Below are positions 1 through 8,217 of a stretch of DNA of 54,635 bases, piece after piece; the stretch's first letter is position 1; each line of letters begins with the position of its first letter. Location: NCBI GenBank assembly GCA_027487685.1, contig JAIYDC010000013.1, forward strand, positions 1 through 54,635, read 5' to 3'. The translations under genes were made by a program, and so were the position numbers. Origin of the DNA: Pseudomonadota bacterium (GTDB lineage Bacteria; Bdellovibrionota; Bacteriovoracia; Bacteriovoracales; Bacteriovoracaceae). A model generated the notes under the pieces. That model had not been told where the DNA came from, searched no databases, and was given only the letters and a program-made list of their open reading frames with translations.

Positions 1-30
1 GAAATGAAACTCGAAAACTCAGTAGGATAG
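1..30 (+). CDS. sufB: 3' end of sufB (Fe-S assembly scaffold), partial
   Basis: The first ten codons read in frame 1 give EMKLENSVG and then a TAG stop. SufB proteins usually end in a very similar LKLEGSVG-type tail, and sufC starts four bases later, so this is most likely the end of sufB cut by the window edge. SufB is the scaffold of the SufBC2D complex. The identification rests on nine residues plus gene order. Confidence 0.7.
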   Translation, partial: EMKLENSVG

Positions 31-34
31 AACC

Positions 35-790
35 ATGATTGAAATCAAAAACCTCACCGCATCCATCGACGGCACCGAGATCCTTAAGGGCATCAACCTC
101 ACGGTCAAAAAAGGCGAAGTGCACGCTATCATGGGCCCCAACGGCTCTGGAAAATCCACACTCTCAAAAGTGATCGCCGGCCATCCTGCCTATGAAGTCA
201 CGGGCGGAGAAATCCGCTTCGACGTCAACGGCAAGATGATCGATCTCCTCGAGAAGGATCCTGCCGATCGCGCCAAAGACGGGATCTTTCTAGGTTTCCA
301 GTACCCGATTGAAGTCCCTGGAGTTTCGAACTTTACCTTCCTGAAGGAATCCTTCAACGAGATCTGTCACGCCCAGGGCCTCGAGAAGATGGACGATAAG
401 GCGTTCCTCGTGCACCTGCGTGGGAAACTCAAACTCCTCGAAATGAACGAATCGTTCCTCGAGCGCTCCGTTAATGAAGGCTTTTCTGGCGGTGAGAAGA
501 AGAAAAACGAGATCCTGCAGATGGCCGTTCTTAATCCCCGGCTTTCACTCCTCGACGAAACCGATTCGGGCCTTGATATTGATGCGCTCAAGATCGTTGC
601 CAATGGAGTGAACGCACTCAAAAGTAAATTCAATGCAACGATTCTTGTGACCCACTACCAGCGGCTCCTGGACTACATCATTCCCGACCACGTCCACGTC
701 CTCTACAACGGCCAGATTATCCGCTCCGGCGACAAGGGCCTGGCCCTCGAGCTTGAAGAGAAGGGTTACGACTGGTTAATTAAAGGGTAA
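35..790 (+). CDS. sufC: SufC, Fe-S cluster assembly ATPase
   Basis: A 251-residue soluble ABC-type ATPase of the SUF machinery. It drives conformational change in the SufBC2D scaffold during iron-sulphur cluster assembly in the cytoplasm. The Walker A loop GPNGSGKST lies near residues 34-42. A SufC-type signature SGGEKKKNEILQM lies near 150, followed by the Walker B region LSLLDETDSGLD and a late switch histidine in LVTHYQR. Length is standard for SufC and there are no membrane segments, unlike transporter ABC proteins. The gene follows the sufB stop by four bases and precedes sufD by two, so sufBCDS-nfu is one operon. Confidence 0.96.
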   Translation: MIEIKNLTASIDGTEILKGINLTVKKGEVHAIMGPNGSGKSTLSKVIAGHPAYEVTGGEIRFDVNGKMIDLLEKDPADRAKDGIFLGFQYPIEVPGVSNFTFLKESFNEICHAQGLEKMDDKAFLVHLRGKLKLLEMNESFLERSVNEGFSGGEKKKNEILQMAVLNPRLSLLDETDSGLDIDALKIVANGVNALKSKFNATILVTHYQRLLDYIIPDHVHVLYNGQIIRSGDKGLALELEEKGYDWLIKG

Positions 791-792
791 GC

Positions 793-2046
793 ATGAACAT
801 CGAGACCCTGGCCACGCTGGCCCACCACAAAATCAGTCATGCCGACCAAACGATGGGAAACTTCCGGGCGGAGAATCTGGAAGCTTTGAAGAAGAAAGGT
901 CTGCGAGAAATCGTACCGGATAGCTACAAATTCACCAGAATAGAATCCTTCCTTGAGTCAATCTCACTTGATAACGGCCCGGCCCCTACACCGCTAAAGG
1001 CCGAGGATTTTCAGGCACCAGGCATTCCGACCGTGACCTTTGTGAACGGAGAATTCCTCAGCGCTGGGACTCTCCCAGAGGGCATCAGTGTAAGGAAGAT
1101 CGGTCCTCACCTGATGGATCTGCGCGAGTTATTCACAGAAAAGAATGCCCTCTCCCACCTCCATCACGCACTTCTTAACGACGGGGTCATGATCGAGGCT
1201 TCTCCGAAAGTCGAGTCCACGACTCCAGTGCGACTCCTCCACCTCTATACCGGCCCCTCCGTGGGAGCGCCGACCATCGTCATCGTCGCCCACCCTTTCG
1301 CCCAACTAACCGTCCTTGAGGAAACCCGGGTCATCGGCGAAGCGGATCACGTGACTGTCTCTGAAACCTACATCCGTGCTCTCGAAGCATCAAAAGTCGA
1401 ACACATCACACTCCAGCTTGAGGGCCCTGGTGGAGTGAATCATAATTCAATCGTCGCTGAGGTCGAGCGGGATGCGCTTGTCCGCTCTGTCATTCTCACC
1501 GCTAGCGGAAAACTTAACCGCAACAACCTGACACTGAATCTCAATTCTCCCGGGGCCCACGGAGAAAGCCATGCGCTTTTTCTGACGAATGGGCAGGAGC
1601 ACAGTGACGTTTATACTGAAATTAACCATCGTGCACCGGATACGACCTCAAATCAGATCGCAAAGGGAATCTTAGACGGCAACTCCAAAGGGGTCTTTAC
1701 CGGCCGGATCCACATCTTCCCCAAGGCCCAGCGTGTGGCCTCGAGTCAACTCAATAAGAATCTCCTCCTTTCAAAAAAGGCCCAGGTTCACTCGCAGCCT
1801 CAGCTCGAGATTTTTGCTGACGATGTGAAATGCTCCCACGGCTCCACCACGGGTCAGCTCTCACCGGACGAGGTGTTCTACTTCCAGGCCCGAGGAATCC
1901 CTGCAGATCGTGCCCGAAATCTCATGGCCCTGGGCTTTGGTCTCGAAGTAGTTCAGAAGATCGGAAACCTTCTGGGCCGGGAGCACGTGACGGTCATCAT
2001 CCGGGAGAAGCTCGCTGAGAAGTTCTCCCTTGGAGGGACTCCATGA
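793..2046 (+). CDS. sufD: SufD, Fe-S cluster scaffold subunit
   Basis: A 417-residue SufB/SufD family protein. The C-terminal half carries the beta-helix core with typical family stretches: LNLNSPGAH, TEINHRAPDTTS, GRIHIFPKAQ and CSHGSTTGQLSPDEVFYFQARGI, the last containing the conserved Cys-Ser-His. SufD pairs with SufB and SufC in the scaffold complex and is linked to iron entry. It lies directly between sufC and sufS, and its stop overlaps the sufS start by four bases (ATGA), which suggests translational coupling. Length and motif order are normal for SufD. Confidence 0.95.
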   Translation: MNIETLATLAHHKISHADQTMGNFRAENLEALKKKGLREIVPDSYKFTRIESFLESISLDNGPAPTPLKAEDFQAPGIPTVTFVNGEFLSAGTLPEGISVRKIGPHLMDLRELFTEKNALSHLHHALLNDGVMIEASPKVESTTPVRLLHLYTGPSVGAPTIVIVAHPFAQLTVLEETRVIGEADHVTVSETYIRALEASKVEHITLQLEGPGGVNHNSIVAEVERDALVRSVILTASGKLNRNNLTLNLNSPGAHGESHALFLTNGQEHSDVYTEINHRAPDTTSNQIAKGILDGNSKGVFTGRIHIFPKAQRVASSQLNKNLLLSKKAQVHSQPQLEIFADDVKCSHGSTTGQLSPDEVFYFQARGIPADRARNLMALGFGLEVVQKIGNLLGREHVTVIIREKLAEKFSLGGTP

Positions 2047-3266
2047 GCTTGATCGAACACAACCCCTATAGAAAAGATTTTCCCGCTGCCGAACAAGTGA
2101 TTTCAGGTAAACGGCTGGCCTACCTCGACAGCGCCGCCACGAACCTGAAGCCTAGCTTGGTCATCGATGAGTTGGATCGCTATTACCGGATTGAGACCTC
2201 CAACGTTCACCGGGGTCTCTATTGGCTCTCTGAAAATGCGACGACAAAGTTCGAGGCGACACGTGACAAGATTCAGGGCCTGATCAATGCCCCGGACCGG
2301 AGTCAGGTCATTTTTACCAAAGGCACCACAGAGTCCGTCAACCTTGTGGCCCAGAGCTATGTGAGAAATTTCCTCCAACGCGGTGACACGATCCTCCTTT
2401 CCCAGATGGAGCACCATTCAAACATAGTTCCATGGCAGATCGTTGCCGAGGAGAAGGGAATATTCATCAAAGTCATCCCGATCAATCAACGCGGGGAAAT
2501 CCTTTTGGATGAGTACCGCAAGCTCCTGACTCCGGAGGTGAAGTTCGTCTCTGTGGTCTTCATCTCAAATGCGCTCGGGACCATCAATCCAGTCAAGGAG
2601 ATGACTCGACTCGCACACGAGAACGGGGCAAAGGTTTTCATCGACGCTGCACAGGCCATCTCCCATGAGAAAGTCGATGTTCAGGACCTTGATGTGGACT
2701 TCCTCGCGTTCTCAGGCCACAAAATGTTTGGGCCGACTGGGGTCGGTGTCCTCTACGGAAAACTCGACCTTTTGAATCAGATGCCCCCTTACCAGGGCGG
2801 CGGCGACATGATTGACGTCGTGACCTTCGAGAAGACGACCTACAACAATCTTCCCCATAAATTTGAGGCCGGAACTCCATCGATCTCGGCCGTCATTGGC
2901 CTGGGCAAGGCGGTCGACTACCTCCAGGACATTGGTCTCCATCGGATCCATGAAATTGAGACCCAGCTACTGGCCTATGCCACGGAAAAACTTAAATCGA
3001 TCCCCGGACTCAAGATCTACGGCGAGGCGGAGCACAAGGCTTCGGTGATCTCCTTTGGTCTGGAGGGAATCCATCCCCACGATATCGCTGCCCTTATTGA
3101 TAAGGAAGGGGTTGCGATCAGAACCGGACATCACTGTGCTCAGCCCCTGATGAAGTTCTTTGACGTCCCGGCGACCTGTCGTGCTTCTATGTCGATTTAT
3201 AATAATAAAGCAGATATCGACCAGCTCTACCTTGCGCTGGTTAAGCTCAAAAAGTTTTTTGAATAG
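2043..3266 (+). CDS. sufS: SufS, PLP-dependent cysteine desulfurase
   Basis: A 407-residue class V aminotransferase-fold enzyme that removes sulphur from cysteine as an enzyme-bound persulphide for the SUF system. The pyridoxal-phosphate lysine is K227 in FSGHKMFGPTGVG, and the persulphide cysteine is C365 in RTGHHCAQPLM. RTGHHCAQP is the group II (SufS/CsdA) form rather than the IscS form. The N-terminal AYLDSAATNLKP and HRGLYWLSE stretches are also typical. No sufE or sufU sulphur acceptor is visible in the window, so the partner is either elsewhere or replaced by the adjacent Nfu protein. Confidence 0.96.
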   Translation: MSLIEHNPYRKDFPAAEQVISGKRLAYLDSAATNLKPSLVIDELDRYYRIETSNVHRGLYWLSENATTKFEATRDKIQGLINAPDRSQVIFTKGTTESVNLVAQSYVRNFLQRGDTILLSQMEHHSNIVPWQIVAEEKGIFIKVIPINQRGEILLDEYRKLLTPEVKFVSVVFISNALGTINPVKEMTRLAHENGAKVFIDAAQAISHEKVDVQDLDVDFLAFSGHKMFGPTGVGVLYGKLDLLNQMPPYQGGGDMIDVVTFEKTTYNNLPHKFEAGTPSISAVIGLGKAVDYLQDIGLHRIHEIETQLLAYATEKLKSIPGLKIYGEAEHKASVISFGLEGIHPHDIAALIDKEGVAIRTGHHCAQPLMKFFDVPATCRASMSIYNNKADIDQLYLALVKLKKFFE

Positions 3267-3278
3267 GAAAGGGACTCT

Positions 3279-3833
3279 ATGGAAATCGCAATTCAACCGA
3301 CCCCAAACCCCAATGCCCTGAAGTTTATTCTCGAAAAAGATGTCATCGCTGAGGGTAAAGTGTCTTTTAAGACACCCCAAGACTGTAAGGACGTGCCTCT
3401 GGCCGCGTCCCTGTTTGACCTTCGTGGAGTTGACCAGATCCACTTCTTTCAGAACGTGATCACTGTCAGTAAGTTTAGCTTTGAGGACTGGGACTCCCTG
3501 GAACCAGCAGTCCAAACCTGTATTGAGTCCTTCATTGATGACCACAACCCGACTTTCAAGCTGCATGACCCTGAATCAGACCGCCGCGCTAACCTTTCAC
3601 CAGAGCTTCGTCAGATTGAGGAGATCCTCGATAAAAGGATTAGACCGGGTCTACAAGGGGATGGTGGAGACCTTGCCGTAAAAGACTTTAAAGACAATAT
3701 CCTGATCGTTAAGTACCAGGGAGCATGCGGCACATGCCCAAGCTCAACCACCGGAACTCTCGAGGCGATCCGGTCTATCCTTAGAGACGAGTTTAGTCCG
3801 GAGATTGAGGTATATCTAGCACCCGAGATCTGA
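3279..3833 (+). CDS. Nfu-type Fe-S carrier (Nfu_N + NifU C-terminal domain)
   Basis: A 184-residue two-domain protein. Residues about 1-85 match the Nfu N-terminal domain (IQPTPNPNALKFIL at the start). Residues about 110-180 form the NifU-like C-terminal domain with the cluster-binding pair in GACGTCPSSTTGTLE. This architecture resembles NFU1 and bacterial Nfu proteins that carry [4Fe-4S] clusters to targets such as aconitase and lipoyl synthase. It lies 12 bases after sufS with a good AGGAAAGGGA ribosome site, as the last gene of the suf operon. The likely client aconitase is encoded further along at 35588-38278. Confidence 0.92.
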   Translation: MEIAIQPTPNPNALKFILEKDVIAEGKVSFKTPQDCKDVPLAASLFDLRGVDQIHFFQNVITVSKFSFEDWDSLEPAVQTCIESFIDDHNPTFKLHDPESDRRANLSPELRQIEEILDKRIRPGLQGDGGDLAVKDFKDNILIVKYQGACGTCPSSTTGTLEAIRSILRDEFSPEIEVYLAPEI

Positions 3834-3949
3834 ACATAGTGACATCTTAGGCTCAGGAAGGGGACTATTCACATAATTTTTCAATAACATCTCTTTAATC
3901 TGAAGATTTTGTTTGAGTTAAGTGGAATTGAAAAAGATAATTGATCTAT
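3834..3949 (+). promoter_or_regulatory. Candidate promoter for FHA gene, leaderless arrangement
   Basis: In the gap after nfu, TTGAGT (3913-3918) and GATAAT (3936-3941) are separated by exactly 17 bases. The first transcribed base would then fall at about 3948-3949, immediately before the ATG at 3950. No Shine-Dalgarno-like sequence precedes that ATG, so the transcript may be leaderless. The match is by eye only. Confidence 0.45.
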
Positions 3950-4525
3950 ATGTTTAGGTCGCTCAAATTAACAATTAACTCCCCAACCAAGGCCTTCGTC
4001 TTCACGGCGAAAGACGAGAATGCATCGATCAAAGTCGGCCGCTCGCTGAAATGCCAGTTCAGCGTGCCACTTGAGGACCTGTCCCGAGAGCACTGCATGG
4101 TCGAGGTCAAGGGCGAAGACATTTTCATCACTGACCTGGGAAGTAGTAACGGCGTGTGGGTTAATCGCTCGCGCCTGGAACAGCATAGGCCACAGCTTAT
4201 TGATTCAGATTCGCAGATCGTACTCGCTAGCAAGTACCAGCTAAGAGTTGAGAGAGTCGAATTTGACACTCGTTCGGACATTAAAAATGAAGAACTTGTT
4301 CGTGATCCAAAAGGTGATTCCTCTCGGACGATGCTCAACCCGGTAGAACCTAGCGCGGTCTCCCTTCAGCTGGACTATCCCATCAATAAAGACAAGCGCC
4401 GCAAAAAGAAACCAGGTACAGAAACTCAGCCCGATGACTCCCCTAAGAACAACCAAGACGTCGTAAAGATGGTGGTTGGATTCCTGGTGGCCCTAGGTTT
4501 TATGGCCTATTACTTAACCAAATAA
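3950..4525 (+). CDS. FHA-domain protein with C-terminal membrane anchor
   Basis: A 191-residue protein. Residues about 5-95 form a forkhead-associated domain with the standard core: GRS near the front, LSREHC in the middle, and LGSSNGVWVN later. Such domains usually bind phosphothreonine peptides. A charged linker with many Lys and Arg (about 125-165) leads to a single hydrophobic helix near the end (VVKMVVGFLVALGFMAYYL), so the FHA domain would face the cytoplasm from a tail anchor. I chose the ATG at 3950. An upstream in-frame TTG at 3941 would sit inside the presumed -10 box. It is followed 33 bases later by a second FHA gene. The partner kinase is not encoded here. Confidence 0.85.
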   Translation: MFRSLKLTINSPTKAFVFTAKDENASIKVGRSLKCQFSVPLEDLSREHCMVEVKGEDIFITDLGSSNGVWVNRSRLEQHRPQLIDSDSQIVLASKYQLRVERVEFDTRSDIKNEELVRDPKGDSSRTMLNPVEPSAVSLQLDYPINKDKRRKKKPGTETQPDDSPKNNQDVVKMVVGFLVALGFMAYYLTK

Positions 4526-4558
4526 ATCTTTTAAAAATCCGACTAGCGATGAAACACT

Positions 4559-4915
4559 ATGAAACTAATCATCAGAGACCGAGACAACAGGTGTTACACC
4601 CACGAGATCGTAACTGAGGTCATAACGATTGGCCGCTCTTCTTCGAACAATTTCGTTATTCCTGTCGACGACTTTTCCCGTCAGCACTGCCAGGTCACAG
4701 TCAAGAATGATTTTTTCTTCATCCAGGATCTTGGTAGCAAGAACGGGGTCAAGGTCGACAGTAGGGCCCTCACTCCTCATGTGCAATACTCGATTTACTC
4801 CGAATCAATGATTATCATCGCAAATTTTTTCCAGCTTATTCTCCCCGGTGGAAAGATGCTGAAAAATGAACTCGCCACAGAAGAAATTCGCCTTCTCAAA
4901 CCACCCGTGAAGTAG
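4559..4915 (+). CDS. Small single-domain FHA protein
   Basis: A 118-residue protein that is almost entirely one forkhead-associated domain. It shows ITIGRSSSNNF, DFSRQHC and LGSKNGVKVD in the expected order and spacing, with the phosphopeptide-binding Arg, Ser and Asn positions intact. There is no signal peptide or membrane segment, so it should be a cytoplasmic phosphothreonine-binding adaptor. It lies just downstream of a membrane-anchored FHA protein and probably shares its transcript. The two are paralogous in the FHA core. No clear ribosome site is seen before the ATG, so the start is supported mainly by the domain beginning at once (MKLIIRDRD). Confidence 0.85.
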   Translation: MKLIIRDRDNRCYTHEIVTEVITIGRSSSNNFVIPVDDFSRQHCQVTVKNDFFFIQDLGSKNGVKVDSRALTPHVQYSIYSESMIIIANFFQLILPGGKMLKNELATEEIRLLKPPVK

Positions 4916-4932
4916 ACCAAAAGACAGTTCGT

Positions 4933-5820
4933 TTACCAGGCCTTGGGTGTGTAGTAACTCCACATTTTATCATACACTGAGCCCGCCTCTGGCCGGTACT
5001 GGTAACTAAACTTGCAGCGTGCTGGCAGCGAGATCAGAATAGAATCAACTCGGCCGTTGGTCTTTAATCCGAAGAGAGTCCCACGGTCGTGGAGCAAATT
5101 AAACTCGACGTAGCGACCGCGCCGATGAAGCATGAAATCCTCATCTTCCTTTGTCCAGTCTTCACCCATGCGCTGCCTTACGATGGGAAAGTAAGACTCG
5201 ATAAAATGCTCCGAAAGGTGGAACACATAGGCCATGTCCTTTTCTACATCACCGGTATTGTAATGATCGAAAAAGATCCCGCCCACACCGCGCATCTCAA
5301 TTCCTCGGTGAGCGTTATTGAAGTAGTCGTCGCAGGTCTTTTTCATCTCATCATAGCGCTCCCCGGCCGCCCGGCGCCACACGCCATGGAAAGCAGAGAA
5401 GTCTTCCTCGTAGGGATAGTAAGGGGTCAGATCCGCTCCGCCACCGAACCAAAAGCGGTCCCCCTGGTGAATCATACGAAAGTTGGCATGGACCGTAGGA
5501 ACTCTCGGATTTAACGGATGGATGATTAAAGAAATGCCCGCTGCCCAAAGCTCATCACCGGTGCCCGAGAGGTGACGGGCAAACTGCGGGTCAATCTTCC
5601 CGAAGACACAAGACGTATTCACCCCAGCGTTCTCGAACACATCGCCCTGAAAGGCCCTGGTGATACCTCCTCCCCCCTCATCGCCGGCATGATCCGTTCG
5701 TTGCCAGATATCTTCCTTGGATCTAAGGCCCGGATCGAGTGCGAGCATTTCTTGAGTGATCTTGTTCTGAAGTAGCATCACATGTGCATGAAACTTTTCT
5801 TTACTGCTGCCGATGTCCAT
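4933..5820 (-). CDS. hemF: HemF, oxygen-dependent coproporphyrinogen III oxidase
   Basis: A 295-residue enzyme that converts coproporphyrinogen III to protoporphyrinogen IX using molecular oxygen, in cytoplasmic haem synthesis. Diagnostic stretches are DEGGGGITRAF, FENAGVN, HPLNPRVPTVHANFR, WFGGGADLTPYYP, GVGGIFFDHYNT, and RRGRYVEFNLLHDRGTLFGL near the C terminus. I place the start at the ATG at 5820, because GGAGGGGAG precedes it and the protein then begins where other HemF proteins do. The frame stays open upstream to a GTG at 5907, but that adds 29 residues without family similarity. Its presence implies growth with oxygen. It is convergent with the FHA genes. Confidence 0.95.
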   Translation of the reverse strand: MDIGSSKEKFHAHVMLLQNKITQEMLALDPGLRSKEDIWQRTDHAGDEGGGGITRAFQGDVFENAGVNTSCVFGKIDPQFARHLSGTGDELWAAGISLIIHPLNPRVPTVHANFRMIHQGDRFWFGGGADLTPYYPYEEDFSAFHGVWRRAAGERYDEMKKTCDDYFNNAHRGIEMRGVGGIFFDHYNTGDVEKDMAYVFHLSEHFIESYFPIVRQRMGEDWTKEDEDFMLHRRGRYVEFNLLHDRGTLFGLKTNGRVDSILISLPARCKFSYQYRPEAGSVYDKMWSYYTPKAW

Positions 5821-5977
5821 CGCTCTCCCCTCCAGCTCTATCAAAGGCATCAAAGTACCACAAAATTTCTTAAGATTCAGCACAGGATTGGGCAAAACTT
5901 CTTCCACCGTTGCAGCGCGCTCGGAACATCATTACAATCTAGGGAACACTCAAACTGACTCTTAAGTAAGGATCATT

Positions 5978-8191
5978 GTGCTGATTAAGTTCCTCACCAA
6001 GTCGCTCCGCTCCTTGGGCCTTTTTGCCATCATTTCTTTTGCCCTCCTTTCGATCTTTTGCTCGATGATCGTTAAGGACCTCGAAAGCACGAATGTGTTA
6101 ACAAACACACTCAACAAATTCCTCCAATATACCATCTCATTTGAGAACCGGTTTTATGACACTCGTATGAAGGCCCAGCTTGACCCCAGTTTTCGGAGTC
6201 AAGATATCGCTTTGGTTAAGATCGATGACTATTCACTCGAACACCTCGGAGTTTGGCCAATCCCTCGTTCCCACCACGCCAAGATGATCGATAAGCTGCG
6301 GATCTTCGGTGCAAAAGTCGCGGCCCTCGATATTTTCTACCCCGAGAAATCTCCCGCCTACAACGGTATCTCCCAGGATGAGCTCTTCGCCCAGTCCCTT
6401 AAGAATTTCCAGACCGATGGCCGTCGCGCCTTTCTGGCCTACACCCTGGCCGATGACGAGGACCAGTCCCTTCCTGAGGCCCCGGTAGAGATGCTCAACG
6501 ATACGATCCAGATGCGAAACGTGCCTGAGATCGAGTTCACCCCGAAGCGCATTAATAAATTTACCTTTCCTATTGCTGACCTTGTGGCCTCAGAGGTTGG
6601 TCTTGGGAATATTACAACTGAAGCCGACCCCGACGGGATCTACCGGAATCACCAGATCGTGGCCAACGTAGACACAATCTATTATGGATCCCTGGCGATG
6701 AACGCTTTCCAGTCGTATACCGGGACCAACAATACCGTCAAAATTTTTGCCGACGGCACCGGTGAGCTTGAACTCAAAGGTAAAAAAATGGAGATCGGGC
6801 GCGGCGGTGAGGTCAAGATCCGCTACGTCGGTGGGGAAAATCAGTTCCCCGAGGTCTCCCTTTATGACCTTTTACAGGCCAAAGACAACGACCCCAAAAT
6901 GATCAAGCTCCTTAAGGATAAAATGGTCTTTGTCGGCAGCACCGCCCTCGGGGCCCATGACCTCCGGCACAGTCCGCTCCATCCCAAGATGCCTGGGGTT
7001 TACTCCCACATGAACATGGCCCACATGCTCATTCATCAGCACTTCTATCGAAGCTCCAATGACTCGATCAAATATTCACTGATCCTCCTTATCATAGGAG
7101 TAAGTCTATTTCTTGGAGTCCAACGGTTGGGAAATCCCTTTCTCGACGCATTGGTCGTCATTGGTGTTGTCACCGGAAGCTACTACGCCGACAAATTGTA
7201 TTTCCTGCCTGAGGGCTACGAGCTCAAGCTCTTCTACTGCTATTTCGGCTTCATCGCTTGCTACACCTGGAACACGTTCCTGCAATTCTATGAGGCCAAT
7301 AAGGAGAAAAAGCAGATTCGTGGAACCTTCGCGCGCTACGTAGCACCCTCCATTGTAGACGAGATGCTCAAGCATCCAGACAAGCTTCAAGTCGGTGGCA
7401 CGAAGATGGACATCACATGCCTCTTCTCCGACGTCAGGGATTTCACCAAGATCTCCGAGGGCCTCACGGCGACGGAACTCGCGCACTCCCTTAACTTCTA
7501 TATGGGAGCGATGACTGACATTGTCTTCGACACCAAGGGAACACTCGACAAGTACATTGGAGACGCTATCGTTGCCATCTGGGGTGCCCCCCTGCCAATC
7601 GGTAACCACGCGCAATACGCCGTCGAAGCGGCAATAAAGATGATCGACAGTCTTCCGGCCATCAACGAAGAATTCAAACGCCTAGGGAGGCCCGAGTTTC
7701 TGGTGGGTGTGGGCCTTAACTCCGGGGAGTGTTCGGTGGGCAACATGGGATCCTCGAGAATTTTCTCCTACACCGCACTGGGTGATAACATGAATCTAGG
7801 GGCGCGGCTTGAGTCGCTATGCAAGCATTATGGCGCACAGATCCTCATCTCCGATATGACCCGCGAGCGGCTGGATCTTTCGGTGATTAAAATCCGCGCT
7901 ATTGATAAGGTCGTAGTTAAAGGCAAAACCACGGCCGTAGAGATCTTTGAGGTGCTCCACGCCAACCACTGGCTCTCCAAGGATCTCTCCTCCTATGAGC
8001 GCTTTACCGAGGGCTACCGACACTACCAGGCGGCACGCTTCCGGGAAGCACTTGATCACTTCGAAGGCTTATATGCGCTCAACTCTGGCGACAAACCCTT
8101 AAAGCGCCTTATTGGCCAGTGTCAGAAGTTCCTTGCGGCCCCGGAACTTGTGACAGAGAACTTCGAAATCACGGTCATGACAGAGAAATAA
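5978..8191 (+). CDS. CHASE2-domain class III adenylate/guanylate cyclase
   Basis: A 737-residue membrane signalling protein. One N-terminal membrane helix (about 10-35) leads into a periplasmic CHASE2 sensor domain (about 45-340, with IDDYSLEHLGVWPIPR and KDKMVFVGSTALGAHD). Three membrane helices follow (about 365-435), then a cytoplasmic class III cyclase domain (about 470-660). The metal-binding aspartates are visible in LFSDVRDFT (about 484) and KYIGDAIVAIWG (about 529), and the helical hinge before them is ARYVAPSIVDEML. The tail (about 675-725) looks TPR-like. It should make cAMP or cGMP in response to an external signal of unknown identity. The GTG start follows a TAAGGA ribosome site. 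It is divergent from hemF. Confidence 0.92.
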   Translation: MLIKFLTKSLRSLGLFAIISFALLSIFCSMIVKDLESTNVLTNTLNKFLQYTISFENRFYDTRMKAQLDPSFRSQDIALVKIDDYSLEHLGVWPIPRSHHAKMIDKLRIFGAKVAALDIFYPEKSPAYNGISQDELFAQSLKNFQTDGRRAFLAYTLADDEDQSLPEAPVEMLNDTIQMRNVPEIEFTPKRINKFTFPIADLVASEVGLGNITTEADPDGIYRNHQIVANVDTIYYGSLAMNAFQSYTGTNNTVKIFADGTGELELKGKKMEIGRGGEVKIRYVGGENQFPEVSLYDLLQAKDNDPKMIKLLKDKMVFVGSTALGAHDLRHSPLHPKMPGVYSHMNMAHMLIHQHFYRSSNDSIKYSLILLIIGVSLFLGVQRLGNPFLDALVVIGVVTGSYYADKLYFLPEGYELKLFYCYFGFIACYTWNTFLQFYEANKEKKQIRGTFARYVAPSIVDEMLKHPDKLQVGGTKMDITCLFSDVRDFTKISEGLTATELAHSLNFYMGAMTDIVFDTKGTLDKYIGDAIVAIWGAPLPIGNHAQYAVEAAIKMIDSLPAINEEFKRLGRPEFLVGVGLNSGECSVGNMGSSRIFSYTALGDNMNLGARLESLCKHYGAQILISDMTRERLDLSVIKIRAIDKVVVKGKTTAVEIFEVLHANHWLSKDLSSYERFTEGYRHYQAARFREALDHFEGLYALNSGDKPLKRLIGQCQKFLAAPELVTENFEITVMTEK

Positions 8192-8217
8192 GAAACGCGA
8201 TAATACTGACTCGTGGT

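Noticed and set aside
2967-3566. A 199-codon minus-strand frame across sufS and nfu
   Set aside because: It spans two conserved plus-strand genes including the catalytic Cys region of SufS, so it cannot be an independent conserved gene.
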